A stretch of DNA of 64,000 nt from Cohnella sp. CFH 77786 (GCF_019400745.1 NZ_WJIB01000008.1:248001-312000), one strand, 5' to 3'. Shown: positions 16,109-25,163, counted from the stretch's first letter. Numbers and translations are program-made. The notes: generated by a model from the letters alone, not told the origin.

Positions 16109-17678
16109 CGAAGAACGCGCTCGCACGGGCATTCGATCCTTGATCGATTGGGAGCGGCATCAAGTGGCGATCGTCGCCGAAGCCCGCGACGGCTTGGAAG
16201 CTTTGGAGCTGCTGAAAATCCATCGCGTGGATATCCTGCTGACGGACATCCGGATGCCGGAAATGGACGGACTCGCCTTGATCGCGGCCGTCAAAGAAAC
16301 GTATCCCCGCATCAAATCCATCATCATGAGCGGATATAACGAATTCACTTACGCGCAGAAGGCGCTTACGCTGGGGGCGAGCGACTACTTGCTGAAGCCG
16401 AGCCGGCGGCAAGAAATCCTGGACACCGTCTTGCATCTGATCGAGGACATCGAGAAAGAGAGGCGGCACGACCGGAACCTCGAACGGTTGAAACAAGGCT
16501 TCCGGGAAAGCCTGCCTCTTTTGAAGGAGAAGACGCTCGGCAGGCTGGTCGCCGCCGAGATGCCGCCCTACGACAAATTGCTCGAGAACCTGCAGCTCAG
16601 CGGACTTCAATTTCCGTCTGCCTTCTTCGGCGTGCTGGTCGTTCAAATCGATAACTTCACCGCTCTCCAGAAACAATACGGATCGTTCGATCTGGAGCTT
16701 CTGAAATACGGGCTGAAGAACATCAGCGAAGAGACGATCGCTACGCCCCTGCATGGAGCCGCCTTCGAATACCACGACGACATACTCGTCATCTGGAACG
16801 CCGATGCGCCCATGGAGGCCGCGGATCTTCTCCCTTATGCGGAATCCCTTCGGAAGAACGCATCGGAATTCCTGAGCCTGAGCGTCTCGATCGGAATCGG
16901 GAGCACGGGACGGCATATCCGGCACGCGAGGCCTTCCTATACGGCCGCGGCAAACGCGTTGGACGCCAAATATTACATGGGCCCCGGCAAAATCGTCGAT
17001 TATACGGAAGCGGCGGACGAAGAATGGATGAACGCCGCCTACCCCATCCAGTTGGAAAGAGCCGTCATCCAAGCGATTTTGTCCGGCGAATCGGAGCAGC
17101 TCCAAGAGAAGCTGGAGCTGTTCCGGAACGCGCTCAAACCGGAAAGCACCCCCAAGGACCTCTTGCTGAAATATTGCTTTACGCTCTATTTCGCTCTGTA
17201 CCGCCTCTGTATCGATAAAGACATCGAAGTCAGCGATATATTCGGCGAGGAGCTCCAGGAAATGACGGCCAAGCTGGCCAAGTCGAACATCGGGTCCATC
17301 TTCGCGGAGCTGCTCGATACCGCAGCTTCGATCGGCGAAAAGCTGAATGCCAAGAAGCATAACCACAAATTGTTCGAATCCATTCTCGAATACGTGCGGA
17401 ACAACTACGATAAGGACATCAGCCGCGAGTCCGTCGCCGGCGAAGTCTACATTACCCCCGGCTACCTGAGCCTGCTGTTCAAGCAGCAGCTGAAAACCGG
17501 TTTCTTGGACTATCTGCACAAGATCCGCATTGAGCATGCCTGCTTGCTGCTGAAGGATAACAGCAAACGGATCGGGGATATCGCCCTGAAGGTCGGGTAT
17601 AACGACGAGAAGTATTTCTTCCAGGTGTTCAAGAAGTACACGGGGATGACGCCGAACCAGTACCGGAACACGATTTAG
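16083..17678 (+). CDS. Response regulator with AraC-type DNA-binding domain, YesN type
   Basis: 531 residues. The receiver domain has the acidic pair VDDEE and the phospho-accepting Asp55 in LLTDIRMPEMDG, then the Thr/Ser switch in IIMSGYNEF and Lys in LLKPS. A long middle region of unassigned function precedes the C-terminal AraC double helix-turn-helix (ISRESVAGEVYITPGYLSLLFKQ, RIGDIALKVGYNDEKYFFQVFKKYTGMTPNQYR). The ATG at 16083 was chosen because GGAGGAGG lies just upstream; it overlaps the kinase gene by 26 bp, which ties their translation. The frame upstream of this ATG has no family similarity. It is expected to activate the divergent ABC transporter operon. Confidence 0.94.
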   Translation: MIHLMIVDDEERARTGIRSLIDWERHQVAIVAEARDGLEALELLKIHRVDILLTDIRMPEMDGLALIAAVKETYPRIKSIIMSGYNEFTYAQKALTLGASDYLLKPSRRQEILDTVLHLIEDIEKERRHDRNLERLKQGFRESLPLLKEKTLGRLVAAEMPPYDKLLENLQLSGLQFPSAFFGVLVVQIDNFTALQKQYGSFDLELLKYGLKNISEETIATPLHGAAFEYHDDILVIWNADAPMEAADLLPYAESLRKNASEFLSLSVSIGIGSTGRHIRHARPSYTAAANALDAKYYMGPGKIVDYTEAADEEWMNAAYPIQLERAVIQAILSGESEQLQEKLELFRNALKPESTPKDLLLKYCFTLYFALYRLCIDKDIEVSDIFGEELQEMTAKLAKSNIGSIFAELLDTAASIGEKLNAKKHNHKLFESILEYVRNNYDKDISRESVAGEVYITPGYLSLLFKQQLKTGFLDYLHKIRIEHACLLLKDNSKRIGDIALKVGYNDEKYFFQVFKKYTGMTPNQYRNTI

Positions 17679-17697
17679 CTGGAGAGTCCGGTCGTTT

Positions 17698-17853
17698 ATG
17701 CTGTTCAGCGGAGGGCTCATTCCGACGTTCCTTGTCGTGAAGGAGCTCGGATTGATCGATACTTATGCCGCGCTTGTGCTGCCGTTGTCCATCAACGCAT
17801 TCAACATGATCATCCTTCGCACTTCGCCGTTCCGCCGCCGGATCAGGCAGTGA
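17698..17853 (+). pseudogene. Fragment of an LplC/YtcP-type sugar ABC permease
   Basis: A 51-codon frame reads MLFSGGLIPTFLVVKELG, then LIDTYAALVLPLSINAFNMI and a short Arg-rich tail. This is the internal stretch of LplC/YtcP-type permeases (FSGGLIPT.L..K.LGL..T..ALILP..I.AFN.II.R). The N-terminal helices and the C-terminal EAA loop are missing, so it cannot work. It begins 19 bp after the response regulator stop and appears to be what is left of a transporter gene once placed next to this YesMN-type pair. Confidence 0.8.
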
Positions 17854-17968
17854 AGATGGCGGTTATCGTCGTAGCGACCCTGCCGATCCTTGCTCGTATA
17901 CCCTTTCTTGCAGAAGCATTTTGCCAAAGGGGCTTTGGGTCGGATCCATCAAAGGATAAGAAAGGAAA

Positions 17969-19087
17969 ATGGAGATGGCGAGAGAACAAGTTACGAAATT
18001 TCCGATCGATTGGGCTACGGCCGCGTGCGATTCGCTTATGAACGCTTACGAGCCGCTGCAGCTTCCGCCTGCCGGCCGCTGGCACTACCATCAGGGCGTG
18101 TTCCTGTGCGGAATGGAGAAACTGTGGGAGAAAACGCGGGACGACCGCTACGACTCGTTCATCCGGGGCTACGTCGACGGCTTGGTGGACGAGCGCGGCA
18201 ATTTCCTGTTCATACGGGACGAGCTGGACGCGATCCAAGCCGGACTGCTGCTGTTCCGGCTCTACGAACGCACCGGACTGCGCAAATACCGGGCCGCTGC
18301 CGATAAGCTCAAGGGCTTGTTCGCCACGCTGAACCGGACGAGCGAGGGCGGATTCTGGCACAAGGACAAGTACCCGTATAATATGTGGCTGGACGGCTTG
18401 TACATGGGCGGCGTGTTCGGCCTCCGGTACGCGAACGTGTATGGGGACGAAGACGGATTGCGGGATCTGATCCTGCTGCAAGAGCAGCTGATGCGGAGGC
18501 ATATGCGCGACGGCAGGACCGGACTGTTCTACCACGCCTGGGACGAGAGCCGGCGCATGCCGTGGGCGGATCCGGAAACCGGCTGTTCCCCGGAGTTCTG
18601 GGGACGTTCCCTCGGATGGTACGCGCTCGCGCTTGCGGAATTTCTCGATCTGCTGCCGGAGGGACGGGAGGCCGAACGGGCCGAGCTCGCGGAGGTGCAA
18701 CGCGACTTGCTCCGCGCGATCCTCCGGTACCAGGATCCGGCGACGGGCTTGTGGTACCAGGTCGTCGACAAAGGCGACCGTCCGGACAATTGGCTGGAAA
18801 CGTCGTGCACCAGCTTGTTCGTCTATGCGGCGGCCAAGGCCGTCCGCCAAGGGGTGCTCGGAAGCGAAGGCGCGGAAGCGGCGGTTCGCGGTTATCGGGG
18901 GCTCATCGCGCGGCTGGAGCAGGATGAGCGGGGCCGTCTCGTGCTGCCCGATATCTGCATCGGAACGTCCGCGGGCGATTACGAGAATTACGTCACGCGG
19001 CCGGTCAGCAAGAACGACCTGCACGGCGTCGGCGCTTTCGTGATGGCGTGCGTGGAGATGCAGGAATTGATGATAAGCGGGAATTAA
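17969..19087 (+). CDS. Unsaturated rhamnogalacturonyl hydrolase-like protein, GH105 (YteR/YesR type)
   Basis: 372 residues, the family length, with an (alpha/alpha)6 barrel pattern. GH105 enzymes hydrate and split the unsaturated uronic acid left by pectin or other polysaccharide lyases. Matching motifs are RDELDAIQAG (Asp near residue 90), YPYNMWLDGLYMGGVF (catalytic-type Asp near 143), FWGRSLGWYALALAEFLDLLP and ETSCTSLFVYAAAKA. No signal peptide is seen, so it acts on imported oligosaccharides. The ATG at 17969 follows AAGGAAA-like bases; an internal Met (residue 3) is possible. It probably serves the same sugar import as the nearby transporter. A terminator lies 14 bp downstream. Confidence 0.92.
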   Translation: MEMAREQVTKFPIDWATAACDSLMNAYEPLQLPPAGRWHYHQGVFLCGMEKLWEKTRDDRYDSFIRGYVDGLVDERGNFLFIRDELDAIQAGLLLFRLYERTGLRKYRAAADKLKGLFATLNRTSEGGFWHKDKYPYNMWLDGLYMGGVFGLRYANVYGDEDGLRDLILLQEQLMRRHMRDGRTGLFYHAWDESRRMPWADPETGCSPEFWGRSLGWYALALAEFLDLLPEGREAERAELAEVQRDLLRAILRYQDPATGLWYQVVDKGDRPDNWLETSCTSLFVYAAAKAVRQGVLGSEGAEAAVRGYRGLIARLEQDERGRLVLPDICIGTSAGDYENYVTRPVSKNDLHGVGAFVMACVEMQELMISGN

Positions 19088-19101
19088 GCTGAAGCGCAAA
19101 G

Positions 19102-19145
19102 CAGCGGCCGACACGGGATTCCATTCCCGGACGGCCGCTGTTTCT
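19102..19145 (+). terminator. Terminator after the GH105 gene
   Basis: CAGCGGCCG (19102-19110) pairs with CGGCCGCTG (19132-19140), with an inner CGGG/CCCG pairing, followed by TTTCTT. Confidence 0.8.
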
Positions 19146-19204
19146 TGCATATTTTGATATAATGAAAACATGAACCAGCCATCAAAGCTTAGGAGATGAG
19201 TTTG

Positions 19205-19795
19205 GTGACAAAGGAGAAGAAACCCGGCATCATCCGGGAAACCCCGATGACGTACGGCGAATACGCATCCCTGCCGGAGGACGGCAACCGGTACGAGCTG
19301 GTGGACGGCTTCCTCGAGCTCATGTCTCCCAGCGCCTCCACCCTGCATCAGTTGATCAGCCACCGTATCCAGTTTAAGCTTACGCAAACCTGCGATCGGG
19401 ATAATATCATTTTGGACGCGCCCATCGACTTGATCCTATCCGACCGGGAAGTGCGCCAACCGGATCTTGTTGTCCTCCATCGCAGCCGGCTTTCCTTGCT
19501 GACCCGGCGCGGAATCGAAGGTCCTCCCGATTTGGTTGCCGAAATTCTATCCCCTTCCTCGATCCGCAGGGACAAGGTCGGCAAGCGGAACACGTACGCC
19601 AAATACGGGATTCCCGAATACTGGATTATCGATCCCGCAAGTTGGACGCTGGAGCAGTACGTATTGACCGACTCCGGCGCGTACGATTTGCTGGACGTGT
19701 TCGCCGGGGACGAGCCCGTTCGTTCCGAGCGCCTCCCTTGCGTATCGTTCACGATGGAGGAAGTTCGGACCGCCATTCCCGACATCCGGGATTGA
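19205..19795 (+). CDS. Uma2 family endonuclease-like protein (DUF820)
   Basis: About 197 residues. Uma2 proteins have a PD-(D/E)XK nuclease-like fold. Key stretches seen are EYASLPEDGNRYELVDG, then VRQPDLVVL (the acidic Asp), LVAEILSPSSIRRDKVGKRNTYAKYGIPEYWIIDP. The role of the family is not firmly known; many copies are scattered in cyanobacteria and Firmicutes. AGGAG at 19191-19195 touches the ATG at 19196 directly, so the in-frame TTG at 19202 or GTG at 19205 is a better start. TATAAT at 19158-19163 may be its -10 element, but no good -35 is present. It is a single gene, converging with the pirin gene. Confidence 0.9.
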   Translation: MTKEKKPGIIRETPMTYGEYASLPEDGNRYELVDGFLELMSPSASTLHQLISHRIQFKLTQTCDRDNIILDAPIDLILSDREVRQPDLVVLHRSRLSLLTRRGIEGPPDLVAEILSPSSIRRDKVGKRNTYAKYGIPEYWIIDPASWTLEQYVLTDSGAYDLLDVFAGDEPVRSERLPCVSFTMEEVRTAIPDIRD

Positions 19796-19823
19796 CGAGG
19801 GTACGATCACCGGCGCAGAAGTC

Positions 19824-20657
19824 TTAACTCCTCAAAAATGTACCTTCGCGGAAGTCCCGGTAAGCCTGGAGGATTTCCTCTTCCGTATTCATGACGAACG
19901 GCCCTCGGGCCACAACCGGCTCCCGGAGCGGTTCCCCCGCGAATAGAACGAGGCGCAGCGGAGCCGTCGCCGCGATCCCGATTTCGCTTTCCGGTTCCCG
20001 GCCTTCGCCGAGCCGCAGGACCTGGCCTTTCGAAGCCTTCACTTCATTGCGGCCGAACACTCCGCTTCCTTCCAGAATATAGAGGAATCCCTGATAGCTG
20101 CCGGGCAAATCTTGCGAAACCGATACGCCGGGCTCCACGTTCACCTCCACCATCGTGACGGGAACATGGTTGAGGGTCTCCGATACGACGCCCCGTGACG
20201 AGCCGGAAAAGACGCGGATCTTCGCGCCCTTCTCTTGCCTTACGGGCATATCCGCGCCCTTCAAATTCTGATAGCGCGGCGTCGTCATTTTCTTGTCGCG
20301 GGGCAGATTGACCCATAGCTGAAGCACGTGGGCCGTGACGCCCTGCGGCGGAACCTCGTTATGCACGACGCCGCTCCCCGCCGTCATCCATTGAACATCC
20401 CCGGGTCCAAGCACGCCGCGTTCTCCCGTATGGCTGTCGTAATGCTCGATGGCTCCATCGATCACGAATGTAACGGTTTCCATGCCGCGATGCGGATGAA
20501 CGTCGAACGCCCCTTGTTGAAACCGATCCTCCATCATGACCAGAAACGGATCGTTCTTCTCCCAAAGTCCCGGTTCGAGCACGGGTGCAGCCGCGTGCAC
20601 CGGACTGACTGGACGAAGCACGACGTCCTTGCGATCGATAATTTCCCGTTTAAACAC
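19824..20657 (-). CDS. Pirin family protein
   Basis: 277 residues, a bicupin of normal pirin length. The N-terminal cupin carries the metal-binding HPHRGMETVTFVIDG motif and later HNEVPP with further His and Glu ligands. The C-terminal cupin is more diverged (VNVEPGVSVSQDLPGSYQGFLYILEGSG). Some pirins are quercetinases and others act in redox control; nothing here fixes the substrate. The ATG at 20657 is the first Met. It lies downstream of the DoxX gene on the same strand with a gap of about 136 bp, and the TetR gene is divergent from DoxX, so the three may form one redox-responsive group. Confidence 0.93.
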   Translation of the reverse strand: MFKREIIDRKDVVLRPVSPVHAAAPVLEPGLWEKNDPFLVMMEDRFQQGAFDVHPHRGMETVTFVIDGAIEHYDSHTGERGVLGPGDVQWMTAGSGVVHNEVPPQGVTAHVLQLWVNLPRDKKMTTPRYQNLKGADMPVRQEKGAKIRVFSGSSRGVVSETLNHVPVTMVEVNVEPGVSVSQDLPGSYQGFLYILEGSGVFGRNEVKASKGQVLRLGEGREPESEIGIAATAPLRLVLFAGEPLREPVVARGPFVMNTEEEILQAYRDFREGTFLRS

Positions 20658-20793
20658 GTTTACGTGCCCCCTTATCGATAACTCGACCCTTCCTCCTGCG
20701 AACGAAGGGAAAGGGCCGTCGGAGAATGCTTATCCTCTTAAAGTGCTCCAGGGGCGATGACTTGGTCCAGCATGAGTTTCACCCCGCCCGTGA

Positions 20794-21138
20794 TTAGGAG
20801 ACGATACCGACCAAAACAAAAGAGACGATCCCCAGCAGCACGATCATGAACGTTTGCTTGAAGCCGTCCTTCACCCGCAAATGAGCCAGGGTTCCGCCGA
20901 TCGCCGTTACGCCCAGCACCAGGGCTCCTGCCATCGCGAAATCCGTTTGCCAATAGCCGGCGATCAGCAGCGCCGCGCCAACCAGCTCAACCAGACCCGT
21001 CACGACGCGAAACCATTGAGGCAGCCGCAAATGATCGAAAGAATCCCGGTGCATTTTCGAGCCCGAAACTTTCCCAAGCCCCGCCATGATGAACATCGCG
21101 GCCAACAACCCCTGCAAAATCCAACTGACAATTTCCAT
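20794..21138 (-). CDS. DoxX family membrane protein
   Basis: 114 residues with four membrane helices, the small DoxX form. The start MEIVSWILQGLLAAMFIMAGLGKVSG and the motif LPQWFRVVTGLVELVGAALLIAGYW are typical. DoxX-like proteins are linked to quinone-dependent oxidation and to defence against oxidants in other bacteria; a specific role here is inference. The ATG at 21138 is preceded by GAGGGGACGG. A palindrome at 21176-21189 lies between it and the divergent TetR gene, so it is the likely target of that repressor. Confidence 0.9.
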   Translation of the reverse strand: MEIVSWILQGLLAAMFIMAGLGKVSGSKMHRDSFDHLRLPQWFRVVTGLVELVGAALLIAGYWQTDFAMAGALVLGVTAIGGTLAHLRVKDGFKQTFMIVLLGIVSFVLVGIVS

Positions 21139-21175
21139 AATCCGTCCCCTCCTCTTTCTTACACCTTTCGCTTAC

Positions 21176-21194
21176 ACAACACCTGTTGTATAAT
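21176..21194. promoter_or_regulatory. Operator palindrome and -10 element between doxX and tetR-like genes
   Basis: ACAACA-CC-TGTTGT (21176-21189) is a perfect inverted repeat. It runs into TATAAT at 21189-21194, so a bound protein would block a promoter facing the TetR gene. No strong -35 is present. TetR-family autoregulation is the likely meaning. Confidence 0.6.
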
Positions 21195-21299
21195 TGAGTG
21201 TATTCGAAGACCGTTCGGACCACAATCGTCAGTTTTGGCATTCTGTGGCTTACGCAACAATGGGATATCAAATGTTGTTTAACTTGGGAGGAACTCCGA

Positions 21300-21875
21300 A
21301 TGATGCAGCCGGAACAGAAGGTCGACCCGCGGATATTACGGACGAGGAAGCTGATCTTAGACGCGTTCATGACGATCGCGAAGACCAAAGATTTCGCCAG
21401 CATTTCGATCAAAGACATCACCGATGCCGCGACCGTAAACCGCGCGACGTTCTATGCGCACTTCGCGGACAAATACGAGTTGCTGGATGCCGTCCTGACC
21501 GATACTTTCTTCAAAAACATGCATGAACACCTAAATTGCCACGACCGACTGAATGAAGATACGGTCGCCAATGTGTTCCTCGCGATTACCCGATTCCAAA
21601 AAGAACTAAGCGTTCAATGGAAAAAGAGCTACGAGTCGTTCCGTCCGATCATCGAAAACAAAATCAAAAAAGACCTGGAGGGTCTCTTTTACCTCCTGCT
21701 CACCAATCAGAACCTTGCCGTCGAAAAAGAAAAGCTTAAAATATGGTCGGTTCTGCTCAGTTGGGAGATTTACGGGGCGTGTACGGATTGGCAGCAGAAC
21801 AGTACGCTCCCGGCCGAGAAATATATCAAAACAGCCATGCCCTATATCTTGCAAGGGATGGCTGTGCTGGTTTGA
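21300..21875 (+). CDS. TetR/AcrR family transcriptional regulator
   Basis: 191 residues. The N-terminal helix-turn-helix reads ILRTRKLILDAFMTIAKTKDF, then ISIKDITDAATVNRATFYAHFADKYELLDAV, a textbook TetR motif. The C-terminal helical domain (IYGACTDWQQN near the end) should bind the signal molecule. The ATG at 21300 was picked because GGGAGGA lies just upstream; the open frame continues to 21198 without family features. It is divergent from doxX with the palindrome between them, so it probably represses doxX, perhaps pirin, and itself. The inducer is unknown. Confidence 0.9.
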   Translation: MMQPEQKVDPRILRTRKLILDAFMTIAKTKDFASISIKDITDAATVNRATFYAHFADKYELLDAVLTDTFFKNMHEHLNCHDRLNEDTVANVFLAITRFQKELSVQWKKSYESFRPIIENKIKKDLEGLFYLLLTNQNLAVEKEKLKIWSVLLSWEIYGACTDWQQNSTLPAEKYIKTAMPYILQGMAVLV

Positions 21876-21905
21876 GATTCGGCATCGCCGCCGTTATCCG
21901 AATCG

Positions 21906-23114
21906 CTACACGGAGAAGCTGTAGGCGGCTTCGGAGGCGGCTTTCGCCATCTCCGCCCAACGGTCTTCCGGGACGATGTCGACGAGCGTTTTGATTTTCA
22001 CTTTTCCGAAATCGATGTTTGGCACATCCGCAAGCGTAATCCTCTCCGTCACGATGCTCCGGAAGATGCCGGGGTACCGTTCCTCCATCTGCTGCAGCCG
22101 GTAGATCCCCGTTTCGAAATGCTTCCGGGCCGCGTTGACGGAACCGATCACGCACTTGTTATGCAGCACCATGCCCAAATTCAGCTGATCGGCCGGGACG
22201 TCTTCCTTCCGGTCGCCGGATGAAATGCCGAGCAGAGCGAGCACCCCGTTCGGCCCGAGCGCGCTCATCGCTTCGAACGCCAGCGGGCTGAAGCCCGTGC
22301 ACTCCCAGATCAGATCGAACGGCGCTTGTTGCCGTTTGACATAATCGGTCAGGGAGGCGGGACCTTCCCGGCCGGCCTCCCCGCTGGCCGATGAGGGGGA
22401 CGGCGCTTGCTGGTACGTTCCGCCGATCCGCTCGACAATCCGCGCCTCCGGGCTCGTCTTGTCGTCCATGGACCACACGTGGACGTCAAGTCCCAGGCAC
22501 CGCGCCGTCAATGCGGCCAGCAGCCCCAGCGGCCCCGAGCCCAGCACGAGCGCGCGCTTGGGCTCCCAGACCAAGCGCTGCTGGATGCGCTGCACCTCAT
22601 CCCACACCTTCTCGAGAATGCTCTGCGGTTCCGCCAGCATGCCGTAGGCCATGCAGGCCGGCGGAATTTTAACGAAATACCGGTCCTCGTCCTTCACGTA
22701 TTCTGTCAGGCAGCCGTGCGCGCCTTTTATTCCCCGCTCCGTGTAGGCTCCCGTCTGGCAATAATCCGCGCGTCCGTTCCGGCAATTGACGCAGGCGGGG
22801 TCGTGGCACGGCCGGCGCACGATCATCGTCACGAGATCGCCCTTGCGCAGACCGGCCTGCTTCCCCGCGTCGACTACGACTCCGAGCATCTCATGGCCGA
22901 AAACCAGCTCGTCCTCCCCTTCCGGCGGCCAGCCGTACGGCGTCGTGATGATTTCCTTATCCGTGCCGTCCAAACCGACGCACAGGATGCGGACGAGGAC
23001 GTCGGACGGCCCTTCGAGCTCCGGCTTCCGGTGGCCGGCAACGGCGATTTGCCGGCCGGCGTTCATGCGGATGACTTTGGCGGCTTTCATCTCGGCTTCA
23101 TGACCGGTGTTCAT
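21906..23114 (-). CDS. Glucose 1-dehydrogenase-like zinc alcohol dehydrogenase (MDR family)
   Basis: About 402 residues. The order is a catalytic domain with the first zinc ligand in ILCVGLDGTDKEI, GHEMLGVVVDAG, the structural zinc Cys cluster CHDPACVNCRNGRADYC, and a Rossmann domain with VLGSGPLGLLAAL. This pattern, with the DGTD and HGCLTEYV motifs, fits the glucose 1-dehydrogenase branch best known in archaea, which oxidises glucose to gluconolactone. The frame also has a Met at residue 9 (MKAAKVIRM), which is a more family-like start (about 23090). It lies 15 bp from the GH15 gene on the same strand, so glucose freed by GH15 could be its substrate. Gene ends 31 bp from the converging TetR gene. 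Confidence 0.87.
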   Translation of the reverse strand: MNTGHEAEMKAAKVIRMNAGRQIAVAGHRKPELEGPSDVLVRILCVGLDGTDKEIITTPYGWPPEGEDELVFGHEMLGVVVDAGKQAGLRKGDLVTMIVRRPCHDPACVNCRNGRADYCQTGAYTERGIKGAHGCLTEYVKDEDRYFVKIPPACMAYGMLAEPQSILEKVWDEVQRIQQRLVWEPKRALVLGSGPLGLLAALTARCLGLDVHVWSMDDKTSPEARIVERIGGTYQQAPSPSSASGEAGREGPASLTDYVKRQQAPFDLIWECTGFSPLAFEAMSALGPNGVLALLGISSGDRKEDVPADQLNLGMVLHNKCVIGSVNAARKHFETGIYRLQQMEERYPGIFRSIVTERITLADVPNIDFGKVKIKTLVDIVPEDRWAEMAKAASEAAYSFSV

Positions 23115-23129
23115 ATGAGCTCATCTCCT

Positions 23130-25163
23130 TTATGGAGCAGCCGCAAGCAGCTTCATGTCCGGCGTATCCTGCTCCCGCTTCGGACGATCGCGCAAGCTTT
23201 TCAGCTTCGACAAATACTCCTGAACGACTTTGACGTAAGAAGCGTGCGACCAAGCGAGCGGGGACACCGACAGCGGCTCCCCGGTATACGGATGGATCTG
23301 TTCCGCCATCACGCCGGACGGCAGCGAGTGGCGGTTCGCCCACAGAATGAACGAAGCGGCCTGCTCCAGATCCTGCTCCGTCCGTGCGACGGCAATGAGC
23401 CACTCCGCGTACCACAGCGTGCAGATGAACCACGGATTGCCCGGCACGTTCGCCAGATCCTGACTCGCCTGGTGGTAATAGTCGTTCTCGTAGCGGGCCA
23501 CGCCTCCGACTTCCGTCTTGACGGAGAGAGCCAGATACAGATCCCTCATCGTCCGTTCGATGCGCGGATCATCGGGCGCGAACAACCCGAAGTCGAACAG
23601 CCCGTACAAGCTGGCGTCGAGCTTCAAATCAGGCTCGTACATGCCTTTCTGTTCGTTCCAGTAGAGCGCGCGGACGAACCGCCCCAGCTCGGGCGAGTAC
23701 ATCTCGTTCTCCACGGCCGTTTTGACGCTGTCCGCCGTGTCCTGGTACTTCCCGGCTCGCGTATGATCCCCATGGCAACGGGCGAAGCTGGCTGCCGCAA
23801 GCAACCCCGCGTACACGGTCGACACGGTAAAAGCCATGACGCCGTACCGTTCCTCCCACAGGTCCCAGGAAGGCAGCGGCAGCCCCGATCCGCTGCGGTA
23901 GCGGACGAGGAAGTCCGCGGCGGGCTGAACGAGACGCTCGTAATCCTCTTTGGAGCGGTCGAGGGTCCCGCCCATTTGATGATGGTGCCACAAGGCGAAC
24001 AGCACGAGGGCCGTCTCGTCCTCCTGGATGGGAACCTGCTTGTTGCCCCGGGCATCGATCCACGGATGCCAGCTGGAGCCCGCCGATCCGTCCGGATTGT
24101 ATTTGTGCATCATGTACCCGTCGGTCGACAGGGAGGTACGGCAAAACCGGAAAAAAAGAGCCGTAAGGTCGGCGTACCCGCTCCGGTCGAGGGCATGGGA
24201 AATGAGCGCGCCGTCCCTTGGCCACATATAAGAGTACGTGTCTTTGGCGAACTTGAGCATATCCGCGTCGTTCGCGGCGATAATGGCGCCCCGGTTGTCG
24301 AAATGGGTGCGGATGATCAGCAGGCTTCGTTTGTACAACGAAGCCATCTCCGGTTGGAGCAGCCCCAGCTCGTGACGGTCCTTGCGCAGCCACTCCCTCC
24401 AATACGCCGTCGTACGGTCCAGGAACGCGTCCGGCGAAGCTTCGCGCCGGATGCCGTATTCCAGGCGATCGATTTCTTTGATGCTGGTCCCGAAGGCGAT
24501 CCAGAACCAACCTTTCGCCTGGCTTCCGCCGGCGGCCCGAAGCGTCATCTCGATCGTGCCGTCGATCGAGCCCTGCGTAATCGGGTTGCGCTCGAGCCTT
24601 CCGTCCTCGGCGTCCCTCCATGTTCCTTCCAGTCCTTCCACGCCTTTCTTTCCGGTGGCAAATCCGCTCGGATCCGCGGACGACGGGTTCTCGGAGCGGC
24701 AGGAAAGGGAGAAATACCGTTTGCCTTTGTAGAAAATCAGGGAGCGCAAATCCGGGTCATAGTACGCCGTGTCTCCGTACGACGAGCCGTAAATATCCAG
24801 GTCGAGATGAAAATACACCTTGAACGTTCTTTCGTTCGCCCAAACGTTGCGAACCGTCACTTGGCGAATCAGGCAGTTGTCGCGGGCGTCGACCGCATCG
24901 CGGAGCGTCAGCTCCCACCCCAGGCGCTCGTGGCGGAACCGCGCCTCCGTTACCAGGGAATCCTCCACATAAGCCGCTTGTCTTCGGACTTCCGGATCGT
25001 CCGTCCAGCCGAACCCTTCCGGCGTCCACACCCCGAAGCGGCAAATTTCTCCCAACGTATGATTTTCCATGCCCACGTAAGGATAATAAATATCGCGCAA
25101 ATTATAGTTCCTATCGAAGTTGACAAGGACATTGCCGTTGCCGATCGGCAGATCTCTGGGCAC
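23130..25163 (-). CDS. Glycoside hydrolase family 15 protein (glucoamylase/trehalase-like)
   Basis: 677 residues, no signal peptide. An N-terminal beta-sandwich (IGNGNVLVNFDRNYNLRDIYYPYVG) precedes an (alpha/alpha)6 barrel with MWPRDGAL-type sequence (YSYMWPRDGALISHAL) and the acid Glu region LPSWDLWEERYGVMAFT. Family members cut glucose from the ends of alpha-glucans, dextrans or trehalose. Near the C-terminus, where many members have a catalytic-base Glu in WSHAE, this protein reads LAWSHASYVKVV with Ser642. The enzyme may therefore use another base or be weak. It forms an operon with the glucose dehydrogenase and is divergent from the DUF4912/GH57-GT4 genes, which suggests work on a stored alpha-glucan. 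Confidence 0.9.
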   Translation of the reverse strand: MPRDLPIGNGNVLVNFDRNYNLRDIYYPYVGMENHTLGEICRFGVWTPEGFGWTDDPEVRRQAAYVEDSLVTEARFRHERLGWELTLRDAVDARDNCLIRQVTVRNVWANERTFKVYFHLDLDIYGSSYGDTAYYDPDLRSLIFYKGKRYFSLSCRSENPSSADPSGFATGKKGVEGLEGTWRDAEDGRLERNPITQGSIDGTIEMTLRAAGGSQAKGWFWIAFGTSIKEIDRLEYGIRREASPDAFLDRTTAYWREWLRKDRHELGLLQPEMASLYKRSLLIIRTHFDNRGAIIAANDADMLKFAKDTYSYMWPRDGALISHALDRSGYADLTALFFRFCRTSLSTDGYMMHKYNPDGSAGSSWHPWIDARGNKQVPIQEDETALVLFALWHHHQMGGTLDRSKEDYERLVQPAADFLVRYRSGSGLPLPSWDLWEERYGVMAFTVSTVYAGLLAAASFARCHGDHTRAGKYQDTADSVKTAVENEMYSPELGRFVRALYWNEQKGMYEPDLKLDASLYGLFDFGLFAPDDPRIERTMRDLYLALSVKTEVGGVARYENDYYHQASQDLANVPGNPWFICTLWYAEWLIAVARTEQDLEQAASFILWANRHSLPSGVMAEQIHPYTGEPLSVSPLAWSHASYVKVVQEYLSKLKSLRDRPKREQDTPDMKLLAAAP

